A stretch of DNA of 64,000 nucleotides, from contig JAAMEZ010000021.1 in assembly GCA_013322215.1 (NCBI GenBank), forward strand, positions 124,001-188,000, read 5' to 3'. The first letter of the stretch is position 1. Every line of letters begins with the position of its first letter. The position numbers were made by a program, and so were the translations under genes. This document shows positions 25,496 to 34,672 of the stretch, piece by piece. The notes under the pieces were generated by a model. It did not search any database. It was not told where the DNA came from and saw only the letters and a program-made list of their open reading frames with translations. Source of the DNA: Martinezella rhizogenes. Lineage in GTDB: Bacteria > Pseudomonadota > Alphaproteobacteria > Rhizobiales > Rhizobiaceae.

Positions 25496-26761
25496 ATGAC
25501 CTATCTGTTGTCAACGTACTGGTTGTGGATGCTGCTCGCATTGGTACTCGGCGGCATCGTCGGTTTCACCTCATTCCTGCGGTCGGCCAGCGGCTGGTGG
25601 CCGCAGTCCTGGCCCGGTTGGTTCAAGCTGTTGTGCGTCTTGTTCGTTGTCGGCTTCGTCGTGGCTGTGCTGCAGTGGCTTCCGGGCCTGGTGGGTCATT
25701 ATCTGGAGACCGCATTGCTCTTCGTTGGCAGCTATATCGTCGGCTGCTTCCTCGGTAGCTGGCTCGCAAGCTTGCGCGCGACGCAGCCGCTCGTTGCGGA
25801 CAACAAAGCGGCGGCGGCTTCGACCGGCGCGCCTGCGCCGCAGCCATCGCCAATACCAGTATCAACTCCAGCGCCGTCACCAGCTCCAACGCGTGCACCG
25901 TCCCTGGCGACGGTTGCGACACCCGCGCCTGCGCCAACACTGGTCCCCGTCGCACCGGTTTCTGCGGCTTCGCCGGTTGCGGCGCCCGTATCGGCCTCCG
26001 TGGTGCCCGGCCCTGTTTCTGGCGAGCATGAGCATCCCGGCAAACGCCCCCCGGCTGCGGCAAAGGCCAGCATCGTGCCGGACGATCTGAAGCGCATTTC
26101 CGGCATCGGCCACGTCAATGAGGAGAAGCTCAACGAGCTCGGCATCTGGACCTTCGGCCAGATTGCGGCCTGGACGCATGAAAACGCCGAATGGGTCGGC
26201 AGTTACATGGCTTTCCCGGGACGCATCGAGCGCGAGGACTGGATCGGTCAGGCAGGGCAACTGGCAAAAGGACTGGAAACCGAATTCTCACATCGGGTCG
26301 AGCTCGGCGAAGTGCCCACGTCATCAGACGACTTGACGTCCTCATCGGTCGCCACTGCATCGGTACCAAGTGCGGTGTCGGCACCCGCATCGGAATCACA
26401 GAGCGCAACAGAAGCCGCCCCCGGTACGTCGCTGCCAGCAGCCTCTCCCATTGGCAATGACGGCCATCCCGGCAAACGTCCGCCGAGCGTTGCAAGACCC
26501 AGCGTCGCTCCGGATAATCTGAAGCGTATTTCCGGCATCGGTCATGCCAACGAGGAAAAGCTCAACGAGCTCGGTATCTGGACCTTCCGTCAGATCGCGA
26601 CCTGGACACATGAAAATGCCGAGTGGGTCGGCAGTTACATGGCCTTTCCCAGACGTATTGAACGTGAAGACTGGATCGGTCAGGCCGGCAAACTCGCGCA
26701 GGGCATCGATACGGAATTCTCGCGCCGGGTCGATCACGGTGACGTGCCGACCTCACTGTAA
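25496..26761 (+). CDS. Membrane protein with two near-identical helix-hairpin-helix modules
   Basis: 421 residues. Two to three hydrophobic segments at about 8-90, then a long Pro/Ala/Ser linker, then two copies (about residues 180-276 and 324-420) of a module containing DDLKRISGIG, EEKLNELGIWTF and IEREDWIGQA. This helix-hairpin-helix-like module also occurs at the C terminus of some alphaproteobacterial NuoE proteins. The copies differ at few positions, so the duplication is recent or homogenised. Function unknown. The operon with the OmpA-BON gene suggests an envelope role. Confidence 0.85.
   Translation: MTYLLSTYWLWMLLALVLGGIVGFTSFLRSASGWWPQSWPGWFKLLCVLFVVGFVVAVLQWLPGLVGHYLETALLFVGSYIVGCFLGSWLASLRATQPLVADNKAAAASTGAPAPQPSPIPVSTPAPSPAPTRAPSLATVATPAPAPTLVPVAPVSAASPVAAPVSASVVPGPVSGEHEHPGKRPPAAAKASIVPDDLKRISGIGHVNEEKLNELGIWTFGQIAAWTHENAEWVGSYMAFPGRIEREDWIGQAGQLAKGLETEFSHRVELGEVPTSSDDLTSSSVATASVPSAVSAPASESQSATEAAPGTSLPAASPIGNDGHPGKRPPSVARPSVAPDNLKRISGIGHANEEKLNELGIWTFRQIATWTHENAEWVGSYMAFPRRIEREDWIGQAGKLAQGIDTEFSRRVDHGDVPTSL
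26033..26323 (+). repeat. Intragenic direct repeat, copy 1
   Basis: About 290 bp coding for the first HhH module; matches copy 2, offset by 432 bp, with only scattered differences. Confidence 0.8.
26465..26755 (+). repeat. Intragenic direct repeat, copy 2
   Basis: Second copy of the HhH-module repeat, ending just before the stop codon. The separating segment codes for a Ser/Ala/Thr-rich linker. Confidence 0.8.
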
Positions 26762-26891
26762 ATATTCCCCTCCCGGCAACGCCATGCTCCGTGGTCGGTG
26801 CTGCTGCGGAGCCCGTGCGATTCTTATAATCGCGGACTATCCGAAATCATTGCATCATGAGTCTGGCAATCAGATGGAGGTGACAACTCTA

Positions 26892-27613
26892 TCAGCGGCG
26901 CCCCCTGAAGGACGCGTCGTCGATGCCATAGCGCTGCAATCGGGCATAGAGTCTTCGTCGCGGCAGCTTCTCCCATGTCGCCTTGGGTGGAGTTGAGCGC
27001 TGCTTGTATGATGCCGATCACGAAGCGATCCATCTGCTCGGATAGCGAGAGCTGGTCGCCTTCATACCTGTCGGCTAGCCCCACACCGAGCACGATCTGG
27101 GTAGCGAAGCTGCGCAGCTCGCGAACGTTGCCTGTCCAGCTATCCGACATCGGCCGCGCCTTGATCGCTGCGTTGATGAGTGGGCGCGGGCGCCCGAATT
27201 GCCTGGCGGCTTCGCCGAGGAAGCAGGCAAAGAGCAAGCTGACATCCGCGCGTCGCTCCCGTAAGGGCGGAATTCGCGGCCGCACCGTCTGCAGCCTGTA
27301 GAGGAGGTCGGAACGAAAGCGCCCGTTCGTGCCGGCGCCGGCAAGGTGATCCTTCGCGGCAGCGACGATTCGCAAATCGATGATGCGTGGCTCACCAGAC
27401 GCGGAGGGCACCTCGCGCTCCTCGACGACCCGCAACAGCTTTCCCTGCAGAGCAGGGGCATCCTATCGATCTCATCCAGGAAGAGTGTGCCACGATCGGC
27501 TTCCGCGATGCGACCACGCTGAAGCCGATTTCCGCCTGACTGATCTTCTTCTGATGCATCCGCGCAATGACGCGACGCTTGTCCATATTCAACTGCACAA
27601 AAGAGCGAGCCAT
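26892..27613 (-). pseudogene. Decayed sigma-54-dependent activator (DctD-like)
   Basis: Remnant of an AAA+ enhancer-binding protein. One frame holds GRIAEADRGTLFLDEIDRMPLL (Walker B/GTLFLDEI region). A 1-nt loss near 27450 then shifts to the frame with LRVVEEREVP, PIDLR-like and FRSDLLYRLQTVRPRIPPLRERRADVSLLFACFL, and WTGNVREL. Near the end a small deletion removes part of the Fis-type HTH; the terminal LPRRRLYARLQRYGIDDAS is again in another frame. Receiver domain and Walker A are missing. The partner kinase and transporter are absent nearby. Non-functional as sequenced. Confidence 0.8.
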
Positions 27614-27939
27614 TCCATCCTCTTGAAATTATGGCCATTATTGGCTTCGTTGTATTTGAAATTGGAATCTGCCCTCCTGGCTGAAAAAATCAGATAACAT
27701 ACATTATGGAACTAAACCCAACATCCGCTCGGCAACAAGATCGATATCTTTCGCTTTTATTCCAGATGGTTGGCCAGATTTTCGAGGGTCGATTTCAGTC
27801 CCTCGTCATGATCTTCTCTGCTGATGCCATTCTTCCAAGGACCAAGTCATGGTCATCATTTGTCGCGGCAGCGGAATGACCTTGACGAAACTTCTCCCAC
27901 GCATAGTTAGCTGGAGCATCGGAAGAATGGAGCTATCCC
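27614..27939. other. Intergenic stretch without recognisable content
   Basis: Relatively AT-rich sequence between the decayed activator and the LprI-like gene. I see no coding signal; the last 60 nt should contain the promoter of the following gene (GGAG at 27929 is its ribosome site). Confidence 0.4.
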
Positions 27940-28563
27940 ATGAGGATCTCGCTATCCGCCCTGGCAATGATCATGATCGGCGGGATAGCGCCGCCCGCCG
28001 AAGCCGCCGGCATCGACTGCGCCAAGCCTGTTTCGGCAAGTGATCACATGATGTGTGGTGACAAATCGCTCCTCGTACAGGACAAGATGATGGGCGCTCT
28101 CTATGCCTCTGCCCTGAAGAGCGACGATGCAGACAAGATCCGCGAGCAGCAGCAGCGCTGGATTGCGAAGGTACAGTCCTGCGGCGATGCCACCTGCATC
28201 CGCCTGGCCGATGAGGATCAGGTCGACTTTCTCCTGTATACCAAGGGCGTGGAAAGCGCATCGACGCATTTTACCTCGAAACGTACCGACGGCAACAAGA
28301 GCCGCCTTTCGATCTTCGGCCCGGTCGATGGCCTCGTCGCAGTTGGCCTCGATTCGATGTACTTCGGCCCGGGCGTCGGCGACATCAATACGGATAGCAT
28401 GATTGGTGCCGTTCCACTAACGAAAGAACATGCCGAGCTTTCCAGAGACAAGTGTAAGATCGGCCTCAATCGCCTCGATGCAAAGACCTGGCGTGTGTCG
28501 CAGACGGGTTCTTGCTTTTTTGCCGACGGCGTGACCTTTCGGGGCATCTACCGCAAACATTGA
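27940..28563 (+). CDS. Secreted LprI-like / DUF1311-type protein
   Basis: 207 residues with a signal peptide (RISLSALAMIMIGGIAPPAEA). Residues 23-95 have the LprI/DUF1311 pattern with spaced cysteines: IDCAKPVSASDHMMCGDKSLLVQDKMMGALYASAL, REQQQRWIAKVQSCGDATCIRLADEDQV. The remaining 110 residues form a beta-rich domain with two further Cys (RDKCKIGLNRL, QTGSCFFADG). LprI homologues include lysozyme inhibitors; whether this one inhibits anything is unknown. Appears monocistronic. Confidence 0.75.
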   Translation: MRISLSALAMIMIGGIAPPAEAAGIDCAKPVSASDHMMCGDKSLLVQDKMMGALYASALKSDDADKIREQQQRWIAKVQSCGDATCIRLADEDQVDFLLYTKGVESASTHFTSKRTDGNKSRLSIFGPVDGLVAVGLDSMYFGPGVGDINTDSMIGAVPLTKEHAELSRDKCKIGLNRLDAKTWRVSQTGSCFFADGVTFRGIYRKH

Positions 28564-28889
28564 CGGTCTGGCCTACGAGCAAAACGCTGTAGCACCGCAA
28601 TACGCGTCATGGCGCTGCGGAGCGATGCAACAGATGCTTCATCCTCGATGGCATGAGGTATCTCACATCAAAATAGCGAACCAGCCCTCTACCATTCTGG
28701 AACGATGAGACCATTTCATTCGCTATCTTTTTCGACAATACGGCCGATGGTTGAAATGCGTGATGCATTCGCGTTACACATCAGGCGCGTATGGCCCGGA
28801 TTCGGATCAGGCCATGGATATGGTTTCCGACGGGACCCCGTTGGGCCGAATTGGAATCGACCCGCGCTAGACGCATTAAGGAACCGCGC
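28564..28889. other. Intergenic stretch without recognisable content
   Basis: 326 nt between the LprI-like gene and the DUF4034 gene. The open frame of the latter extends upstream but has no ribosome site there. No hairpin, repeat or RNA gene that I can recognise. Confidence 0.4.
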
Positions 28890-30926
28890 ATGCACAGTCC
28901 CACAAGCTCGTCCCCCTTGCCGCTGGATGACCCGCAATGGATCCGGTTCCGCCAGCAGGAAGAACTGCGAAAGGCAATGCTTGAGCGGCGCTTCGATGAG
29001 GTTGAGCGCATAGTGGCCGCGCTTGAAGCCGCATGGTGGCAGATCGGCGATGCACCCGATGATCGCTATCTTTATCTTGCAACCAGTTCCGGCCTGTTTG
29101 ACCATGCAAGTGTGGACGCGGCCCGGCGGCTTGAATTGCTGAACGACTGGGCCAAGTCCCATCCAGATTCCTATCATGCGCGCTATATTCTCGGTCACCA
29201 TTATTTTCGTCGGGCCGGCGATATCCGCACGGCGGCCTGGGCATCGGACGTTGGTGAGGATCAATGGGTGGCGGCCCACATGGCTTGCGTCACCGCGGCC
29301 GAGCATCTGCTGAAGGCATTGGGACTCTCGCAGCGTCCGGCACTTGCCGCTGAAACCATGATGCAGATTTGTCAGTATCTTGGCCAGCCGGATTTCGTCG
29401 ATGCTCTGTTTCGCGGGACGCCGCTTGAAAAAACCATGCAGCGCGACGAGTTCGATCCTGACCTTTATGAAGCGGCATGCGCCCAGCTCGCCAGATATGC
29501 ATTGAAGCCGCCCGGCATCGTCACTGCGGCACTTCCCTCCTCTCTTCCGCCCGTGCATGAGGGAGACATCGAAAATCCCGGCTACTACTGGCTGCGTTAT
29601 TGTCTTTCGCTCAGGCCACGATGGCCGGATATCCTGGCAGGCTACGCACAGTATCTGAGCCCGAGATGGGGCGGCTCGGAGGGCGAGGTCGAAAAATTCG
29701 CCACCGGCCCCTTATGTGCGCAATTGAACGAGCAAGAGCGCAATTCCGTCCGCTGGCCCGGCATTCACGATGCATTGACGCTTCCTGAGTATCCACAGCC
29801 AGGCGACGCGCGTGAGATCGCTGCCTGCGAGAAGATTTTCAAGAATTGGCTGGCGCGGGATCTCTCCGATTCCCTGCGTTTCATTTCTCTCGGACAATAC
29901 GCCAATTTCACCCATTACTCGCTTGCCGACCGGAAGCTCGCACATCAGCGTCATGTCGAAGCCATACGCTATTGCAAGCCGCCGCGAACCTATCCGGGAG
30001 TGGACGGCGCGTTCCGGGATTTCACCAACCTGATGCTGATCCAGCATTTCGAGGATGATGAAGGCGCCTATGCAAGTGTGCTGCAAACCGCCGCACGCCG
30101 TTTCGATGAGCCGACAATGCTCACAATGGCGGCCTTCGCCTGGCAGTTCGGCATGTGGGGGATCGAGGCCGATCCGGCCGTCGCCACGCGATTGATCGAC
30201 CGGGCGGCCGAGCTCGCACCATTCTACGAACCTGACGAGTTCACGCCGATGCATGCCTGCCGCATGATATGGGACGGAGGCTTCCAGGAGGAGTCGGCCT
30301 ATCTCACGCGCGAATTTGCCGAGAGACGCGTCTATTCGGCAGCGGCAAGCATGTACGACATTACAACGGGCTACCGACCGGATACGGAGCCCCATTTTCT
30401 TGACGACAAGCAAGCGCATCACTGGCTCGAACGCTCGGTCGAAGAAGGTGAGCCTGTCTCCATGTTCAACTATGCCTGGCGCCTCGAAAAGGTTCACAAA
30501 ATCGATCTGACGATCCGCGAAAATTATGAGCGGGTTCGTGGTTATTATTTCCGGGCGATGGAAGGTGGCGTAGGCCCTGCCATCATCCGGCTCGCAAGCG
30601 TCGATCGCCGGCACGGAACCGAGGACGAAAAGCAACGGGCCGTCGCTCACATGAAGTCTTTCATTGCCCATGAGGACGACCAACTCGCCGGCGACGCATA
30701 TGGCGAGGTCGTTTTGGCCTACAAATATGGCGACGGCGTTCCCAAAAGCGAGTTCATCGCCATGCAATGGTTTGATCGCTTCAAGCAGCTTTTCCCGGAT
30801 CATTCGACGATGGAATGGATGGAAACGCAGGTCTATGGATCGACCGGATGGCAAATGGCTGCACGGGCACTGCGAGCCTTCTTCCTTGGGAAGAAGCTCT
30901 CAAAAGAGCATCTGCCCCCGAAGTAA
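28890..30926 (+). CDS. DUF4034-type repeat protein
   Basis: 678-residue soluble, helix-rich protein. The N-terminal 250 residues show the DUF4034 pattern (AMLERRFDEVERIVAALEA, LELLNDWAKSHPDSYHARYILGHHYF, AWASDVGEDQW). The second half has Sel1/TPR-like helical repeats (DKQAHHWLERSVEEGEPVSMFNYAWRLE, VVLAYKYGDGVPKSEFIAMQWF). ATG 28890 has AAGGA upstream. It is followed after 8 nt by an M48 peptidase gene, so the two probably act together. Function unknown. Confidence 0.8.
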   Translation: MHSPTSSSPLPLDDPQWIRFRQQEELRKAMLERRFDEVERIVAALEAAWWQIGDAPDDRYLYLATSSGLFDHASVDAARRLELLNDWAKSHPDSYHARYILGHHYFRRAGDIRTAAWASDVGEDQWVAAHMACVTAAEHLLKALGLSQRPALAAETMMQICQYLGQPDFVDALFRGTPLEKTMQRDEFDPDLYEAACAQLARYALKPPGIVTAALPSSLPPVHEGDIENPGYYWLRYCLSLRPRWPDILAGYAQYLSPRWGGSEGEVEKFATGPLCAQLNEQERNSVRWPGIHDALTLPEYPQPGDAREIAACEKIFKNWLARDLSDSLRFISLGQYANFTHYSLADRKLAHQRHVEAIRYCKPPRTYPGVDGAFRDFTNLMLIQHFEDDEGAYASVLQTAARRFDEPTMLTMAAFAWQFGMWGIEADPAVATRLIDRAAELAPFYEPDEFTPMHACRMIWDGGFQEESAYLTREFAERRVYSAAASMYDITTGYRPDTEPHFLDDKQAHHWLERSVEEGEPVSMFNYAWRLEKVHKIDLTIRENYERVRGYYFRAMEGGVGPAIIRLASVDRRHGTEDEKQRAVAHMKSFIAHEDDQLAGDAYGEVVLAYKYGDGVPKSEFIAMQWFDRFKQLFPDHSTMEWMETQVYGSTGWQMAARALRAFFLGKKLSKEHLPPK

Positions 30927-30934
30927 GCGCCGCG

Positions 30935-32833
30935 ATGAGCAATTTTCTCCCGGCACCGCAGGACGGCAGATGGCGAGCTCTGATCTGGCTTGCTTTCGGC
31001 GATGCCCTTCTGCTCTCGGCCGGTGTGTTGCTGGTTGTCTCGCCTCTTCTGTTGATTTTCTTTCTGTCCTCGCCGCTACTGCTGGCGCTGCTCGCCTTGC
31101 CGTCGCTGTCATGGTTTTTCTATGGGTTGATGGTCCTGCGCGCTCGCGCCGTGCCGCCGCCACCGCCGGTTTCGAATGGAATATTGCTGGATCCCGGCAA
31201 GGTTCCGGCCCTTGCCGTTGACCTTGAACGGTTGCGCCTCGCCTGCGATGCGCCGGCCTTCACGGCGGTCTACATCAATGGCGACCTCAATGCATCCATC
31301 TACCAGACCGCGTCGCGGTCCGGTCCGTCGAGACATATTCTCGTGCTCGGCCTGCCACTCCTTGCTCTCTTGACCAAGGATCAGGCCGCAGTGGTTATCG
31401 CCCACGAATACGCCCATATCTCCCGCCAGCATGGTCATTTCGCCCGCTGGGCCTATCTGGCGCGCCAGCGCTGGGCGGCGTTGAGTGAGCTGCATGAGCG
31501 CAACCATCGCCTGATCACCGCGCCGCTCAGGCTGTTTCTATCCTGGTATGTGCCACGCATGATGCGAGAAACGCTGGAGTTCTCGCGCCGTTGCGAGATG
31601 TTTGCGGATGTGCAGGCCATTCAAGTATGTGGCGCCGATCTCGCACTGGAAGCCGAATTCGCACTGGCTCTGAGGCACAAAGCCCTCTCCGACCGGTTCT
31701 GGCCGGGCATATTCGCGCGAGCCGGCGGGCAGGAGCTTGCGCAGGTGCAGCCGTTTACGCAGCTTCTGGCGGAACCGGCGGAGAGCCGTCCGCGCGATGG
31801 CGCACAGGCGACGGTCTGGCTGCATGAAGCTCTATGTCGGAGCCCGGATCCCCGCAGCACGCATCCCGCATTTTTCGAGCGCGTCGCATCGACGGGGGTC
31901 GATCCGAAAGCTCCCCTTCCCGATCGCCTGCCCTGGCGCCTTGAGAAAGCAGCGGCGGCCACGGATTGGCTGGGAAAGGAAGCGTCCGGCATAGCTGCGC
32001 AACTCGACACCAACTGGCGCGAGAATGCTGCGCAAGCCTGGCGGGATGCAGAGCGCTGGCATACGCATCAATGCAATGAATTCGCAAACTTGCTGCACCG
32101 TCGCAAGCAGCAGGCCTTTGATGAACGGGACTGGTTATTTCTGGCGCAACTGGTGGAAAAATTTGATCCAGAAAGCCCCTTGCGTCAGGAGGCAATTGCG
32201 CAGGGATTGCAGCATTCACCCGATGATCCCATGCTTCTTCAGCTAAGAGCCAACGATTTGGAGCGGAATGGCGACGTTCGCGAAGCGATAGCTCTGTGGC
32301 GCCGCATCGGTGAGAACTCGCCCGCCTCAGCCTATGCCGCTCATCGCCGTCTTTGCGAACTTTGCTTGCAAGCGCGTGACAAGGTGACGGCGGAATACCA
32401 TCGGCATGTCGCCGACGAATTGTGGACCGGTCAGGATGACGGGCGGTCCGCACCCAAAGATCATTTTCCGCATGGGATGGAGGCGTCTGAAGTCGCGCTG
32501 CTGCACGGTGTACTGCAGCCGCTCTTTGCCCATGCGCGTTCCGTTTGGCTTTGCCGTGACACGCCGGCGAATGCGCCGGACACGCCCCGCTGGATCCTTT
32601 ATATCGAGGCCTATGATGGCTGGTTCATGCGCATGGTTGGCAGATTGACCGGCGAAGAGGACGTCAACGCATCGGCTTGCAAAAGACTGCTGGAACGTCT
32701 GTTGCCACGGTTGCATATCTATCCGGACGTCGTATTTATCGGGCCGTCGGAGAATATCCCGGCCTATTGTTCGCCCGATAGTCTGATCGCCCATGCCGGC
32801 AAAACCGTTCCGCACCCTGCACACCGAGCTTGA
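30935..32833 (+). CDS. M48-family membrane metallopeptidase
   Basis: 632 residues. Two membrane helices at about 18-68, then the zinc site HEYAH (residues 157-161, in VIAHEYAHISRQHG) with a likely third ligand Glu221 in RRCEMFADVQAI, the pattern of M48 (HtpX/Ste24-like) peptidases. The C-terminal 250 residues are helical and TPR-like (SPDDPMLLQLRANDLERNGDVREAIALWRRIGE). Cotranscribed with the DUF4034 gene. Probably an integral-membrane protease in quality control; substrate unknown. Confidence 0.85.
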   Translation: MSNFLPAPQDGRWRALIWLAFGDALLLSAGVLLVVSPLLLIFFLSSPLLLALLALPSLSWFFYGLMVLRARAVPPPPPVSNGILLDPGKVPALAVDLERLRLACDAPAFTAVYINGDLNASIYQTASRSGPSRHILVLGLPLLALLTKDQAAVVIAHEYAHISRQHGHFARWAYLARQRWAALSELHERNHRLITAPLRLFLSWYVPRMMRETLEFSRRCEMFADVQAIQVCGADLALEAEFALALRHKALSDRFWPGIFARAGGQELAQVQPFTQLLAEPAESRPRDGAQATVWLHEALCRSPDPRSTHPAFFERVASTGVDPKAPLPDRLPWRLEKAAAATDWLGKEASGIAAQLDTNWRENAAQAWRDAERWHTHQCNEFANLLHRRKQQAFDERDWLFLAQLVEKFDPESPLRQEAIAQGLQHSPDDPMLLQLRANDLERNGDVREAIALWRRIGENSPASAYAAHRRLCELCLQARDKVTAEYHRHVADELWTGQDDGRSAPKDHFPHGMEASEVALLHGVLQPLFAHARSVWLCRDTPANAPDTPRWILYIEAYDGWFMRMVGRLTGEEDVNASACKRLLERLLPRLHIYPDVVFIGPSENIPAYCSPDSLIAHAGKTVPHPAHRA

Positions 32834-33016
32834 AAAATCACAGCGAGACTGTCTCAGAGCGCTAGGGAAAGACTCGTCAACCGTCATCTCTTGAAGATCT
32901 TGTTTGAAACGATGTCGAAATGGCTCATCACTCACGTTGACGCCGGACAGCCAAAGCCCAATTGATAGCCCATGCACATTGGTAAAAATCGGATGGCGCG
33001 ATTGCGAAACAAGCAA

Positions 33017-33388
33017 ATGAATAGCCGAACTATTATCCTGGCTGCTGTCGCCTTGCTCTATTCGTCTGCTGCGGCATATTGCGAACAGATTGCCGATCTG
33101 AAGATCGTTGCCTTTCGTTCCGAAGAGCCAGATCGGTGTCGCGTATCCGATGTTGCCTTATCCCCTGCAAAGGCTCAGGAATTCTTCAAGCGCGCAAAAC
33201 GGATCAATGCCCAAATCCTTCACGACGATTATGATCTCGCTCCCTGTTACGTTGAAGGCACCTTAAAGTGGGACGGGAAAATCTGCGATTGGAACATCCG
33301 GGCGGGTGCTACGGGCCGTGTTCAATGCAAAAAGCAGGAGATGTACTTTGCCTGTGAGACCTGCGGCGATCTCTTCGACCAAAAGTAG
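33017..33388 (+). CDS. Small secreted Cys-containing hypothetical protein
   Basis: 123 residues from ATG 33017, giving a signal peptide (NSRTIILAAVALLYSSAAAYC). The mature part contains seven Cys (including CRVSD, PCYVEG, KICDWNI, VQCKKQ, FACETCG), suggesting disulfides or metal binding. The LKWDGKICDWNIRAGATGRVQ segment looks beta-rich. No family recognised with confidence. Upstream in-frame ATGs at 32972 and 32993 are possible. Stands alone between the M48 gene and small minus-strand ORFs. Confidence 0.65.
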   Translation: MNSRTIILAAVALLYSSAAAYCEQIADLKIVAFRSEEPDRCRVSDVALSPAKAQEFFKRAKRINAQILHDDYDLAPCYVEGTLKWDGKICDWNIRAGATGRVQCKKQEMYFACETCGDLFDQK

Positions 33389-33537
33389 CGGCAGTTGTTC
33401 CATGCAAAAGGGGGCATTTGGATGCCGGCTTCGGTCAACTACTAAAGTTGCCGGTGCAAGCATCCTGGGAAAGCTGCAGCTTTGATATCGCTTGCCAAGC
33501 CTGGATATCGAAGGTTCGGCTCCGTTCAATAGAAAGC

Positions 33538-33828
33538 CTAACTCTCCACCTCGCATCGGCTGTAGAGTGATCTCAGTTTGGCCCGTTGGGTACCCGACAT
33601 GGTCTGGGAAAAGTCGCTCAATGCCCAAAACAACGCGATCCTTTCCAGCTGCGTCGGATTGACCATTCCGCATCGAAACAGGTCGATCAGCGCGACAGCA
33701 AAGCCCTCTCGGCTATATTGAGTATCATCGAACCAGCTCTGTCTCGTAGCTAAGTCGAATACTCGCTTTATGACTTCGAGCTCGCTTTGCGACAAAGCGC
33801 CTTGTGCGAGGCGTTTAAACCTTTCCAT
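33538..33828 (-). CDS. Small hypothetical protein (96 aa)
   Basis: Start ATG 33828 has GGAGA 7 nt upstream, giving ERFKRLAQGALSQSELEVIK. The product is helical and soluble, with no signal peptide. The open frame continues upstream to 33984 but without a ribosome site. I do not recognise the family. Confidence 0.55.
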   Translation of the reverse strand: MERFKRLAQGALSQSELEVIKRVFDLATRQSWFDDTQYSREGFAVALIDLFRCGMVNPTQLERIALFWALSDFSQTMSGTQRAKLRSLYSRCEVES

Positions 33829-34070
33829 GATCGTCTCCACCGTGAGACTGCTGGCAACCCCACGAAAGCCCCGCATCAGCAGAGGCTGCCTATGCCGGGC
33901 GAGTTCTCCTCGATTCTTTCTGCCGTTGCCTGCGCCTATAGAGTTTGCGGGCAAGCCAGTACACTCGGCAGTATGAAGCAGCATGGGGTTGCGATGCCGA
34001 TCGGCACGATAAACGATTGTCTTGCAGGCGTGATCCGGGTCATTTCACGATGACTGCTCACAGTCAGAGA

Positions 34071-34160
34071 TCAGAACCAGTTCAGCGAGCGGCAGATAGT
34101 GTAGGCAATCGCAAGCCATGCAACGATGATTGCTCCAAATATTACAAGCTCAAACCTCAT
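34071..34160 (-). CDS. Possible 29-aa single-span membrane peptide
   Basis: ATG 34160 opens RFELVIFGAIIVAWLAIAYT..., one hydrophobic helix of about 20 residues, with AAGGG close to the ATG. A longer frame (to 34373) lacks a good start. Very short, so existence is uncertain. Confidence 0.25.
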   Translation of the reverse strand: MRFELVIFGAIIVAWLAIAYTICRSLNWF

Positions 34161-34344
34161 ATTCCCTTGAGGTTCTTTGAAATCCGCGACGATGCCTGCC
34201 GTATCGGTGGAGCTTACTTTATTCACGGACCACCCCACTCTGTTTAGTACTCTTCTAAGCAAGCTGGATCTCTTGAAGTTTCTATGTGTCGGCGCGACAT
34301 CGGGTGAATGTATCGATCGATGATAAGAGAAGGACCGGAACTCG

Positions 34345-34623
34345 CTAGCAGTGACCATGTGCGTCGCTGACAAGCCCGTTCAGATGCTCGCCGGACAGCA
34401 TCGGGAACTCGGCTTCTAGAAGCGAAAGAAGAGCAGCTTGTGCTGCTTTTATAAGGAATACGGCCTGCGATGCATCGAGCTCACTTGCGATTCCTCCGGC
34501 ATATTGCATCATTTTTGCAAGCGCCAAGATCTCTCCCTGACGTTCCTGTCCTTCAAAATCGGTCACCTTTAAAGCCCCAACAAAAGATTTCATTGGGGGA
34601 GATTGGCATATTTCGCTTGACAT
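34345..34623 (-). CDS. Small hypothetical protein downstream of tfuA
   Basis: Up to 92 residues; start either ATG 34623 or ATG 34593 (neither has a strong ribosome site). Soluble and helical, with EILALAKMMQYAGGIASELDASQAVFLIKAAQAALLSLL. It begins 49 nt after the tfuA stop on the same strand, so it could belong to the same operon. No family recognised. Confidence 0.45.
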   Translation of the reverse strand: MSSEICQSPPMKSFVGALKVTDFEGQERQGEILALAKMMQYAGGIASELDASQAVFLIKAAQAALLSLLEAEFPMLSGEHLNGLVSDAHGHC

Positions 34624-34672
34624 GATGCGTTACAAAAGCGTTGCACACGCAGGGACTGTATTTTGGAATCAA

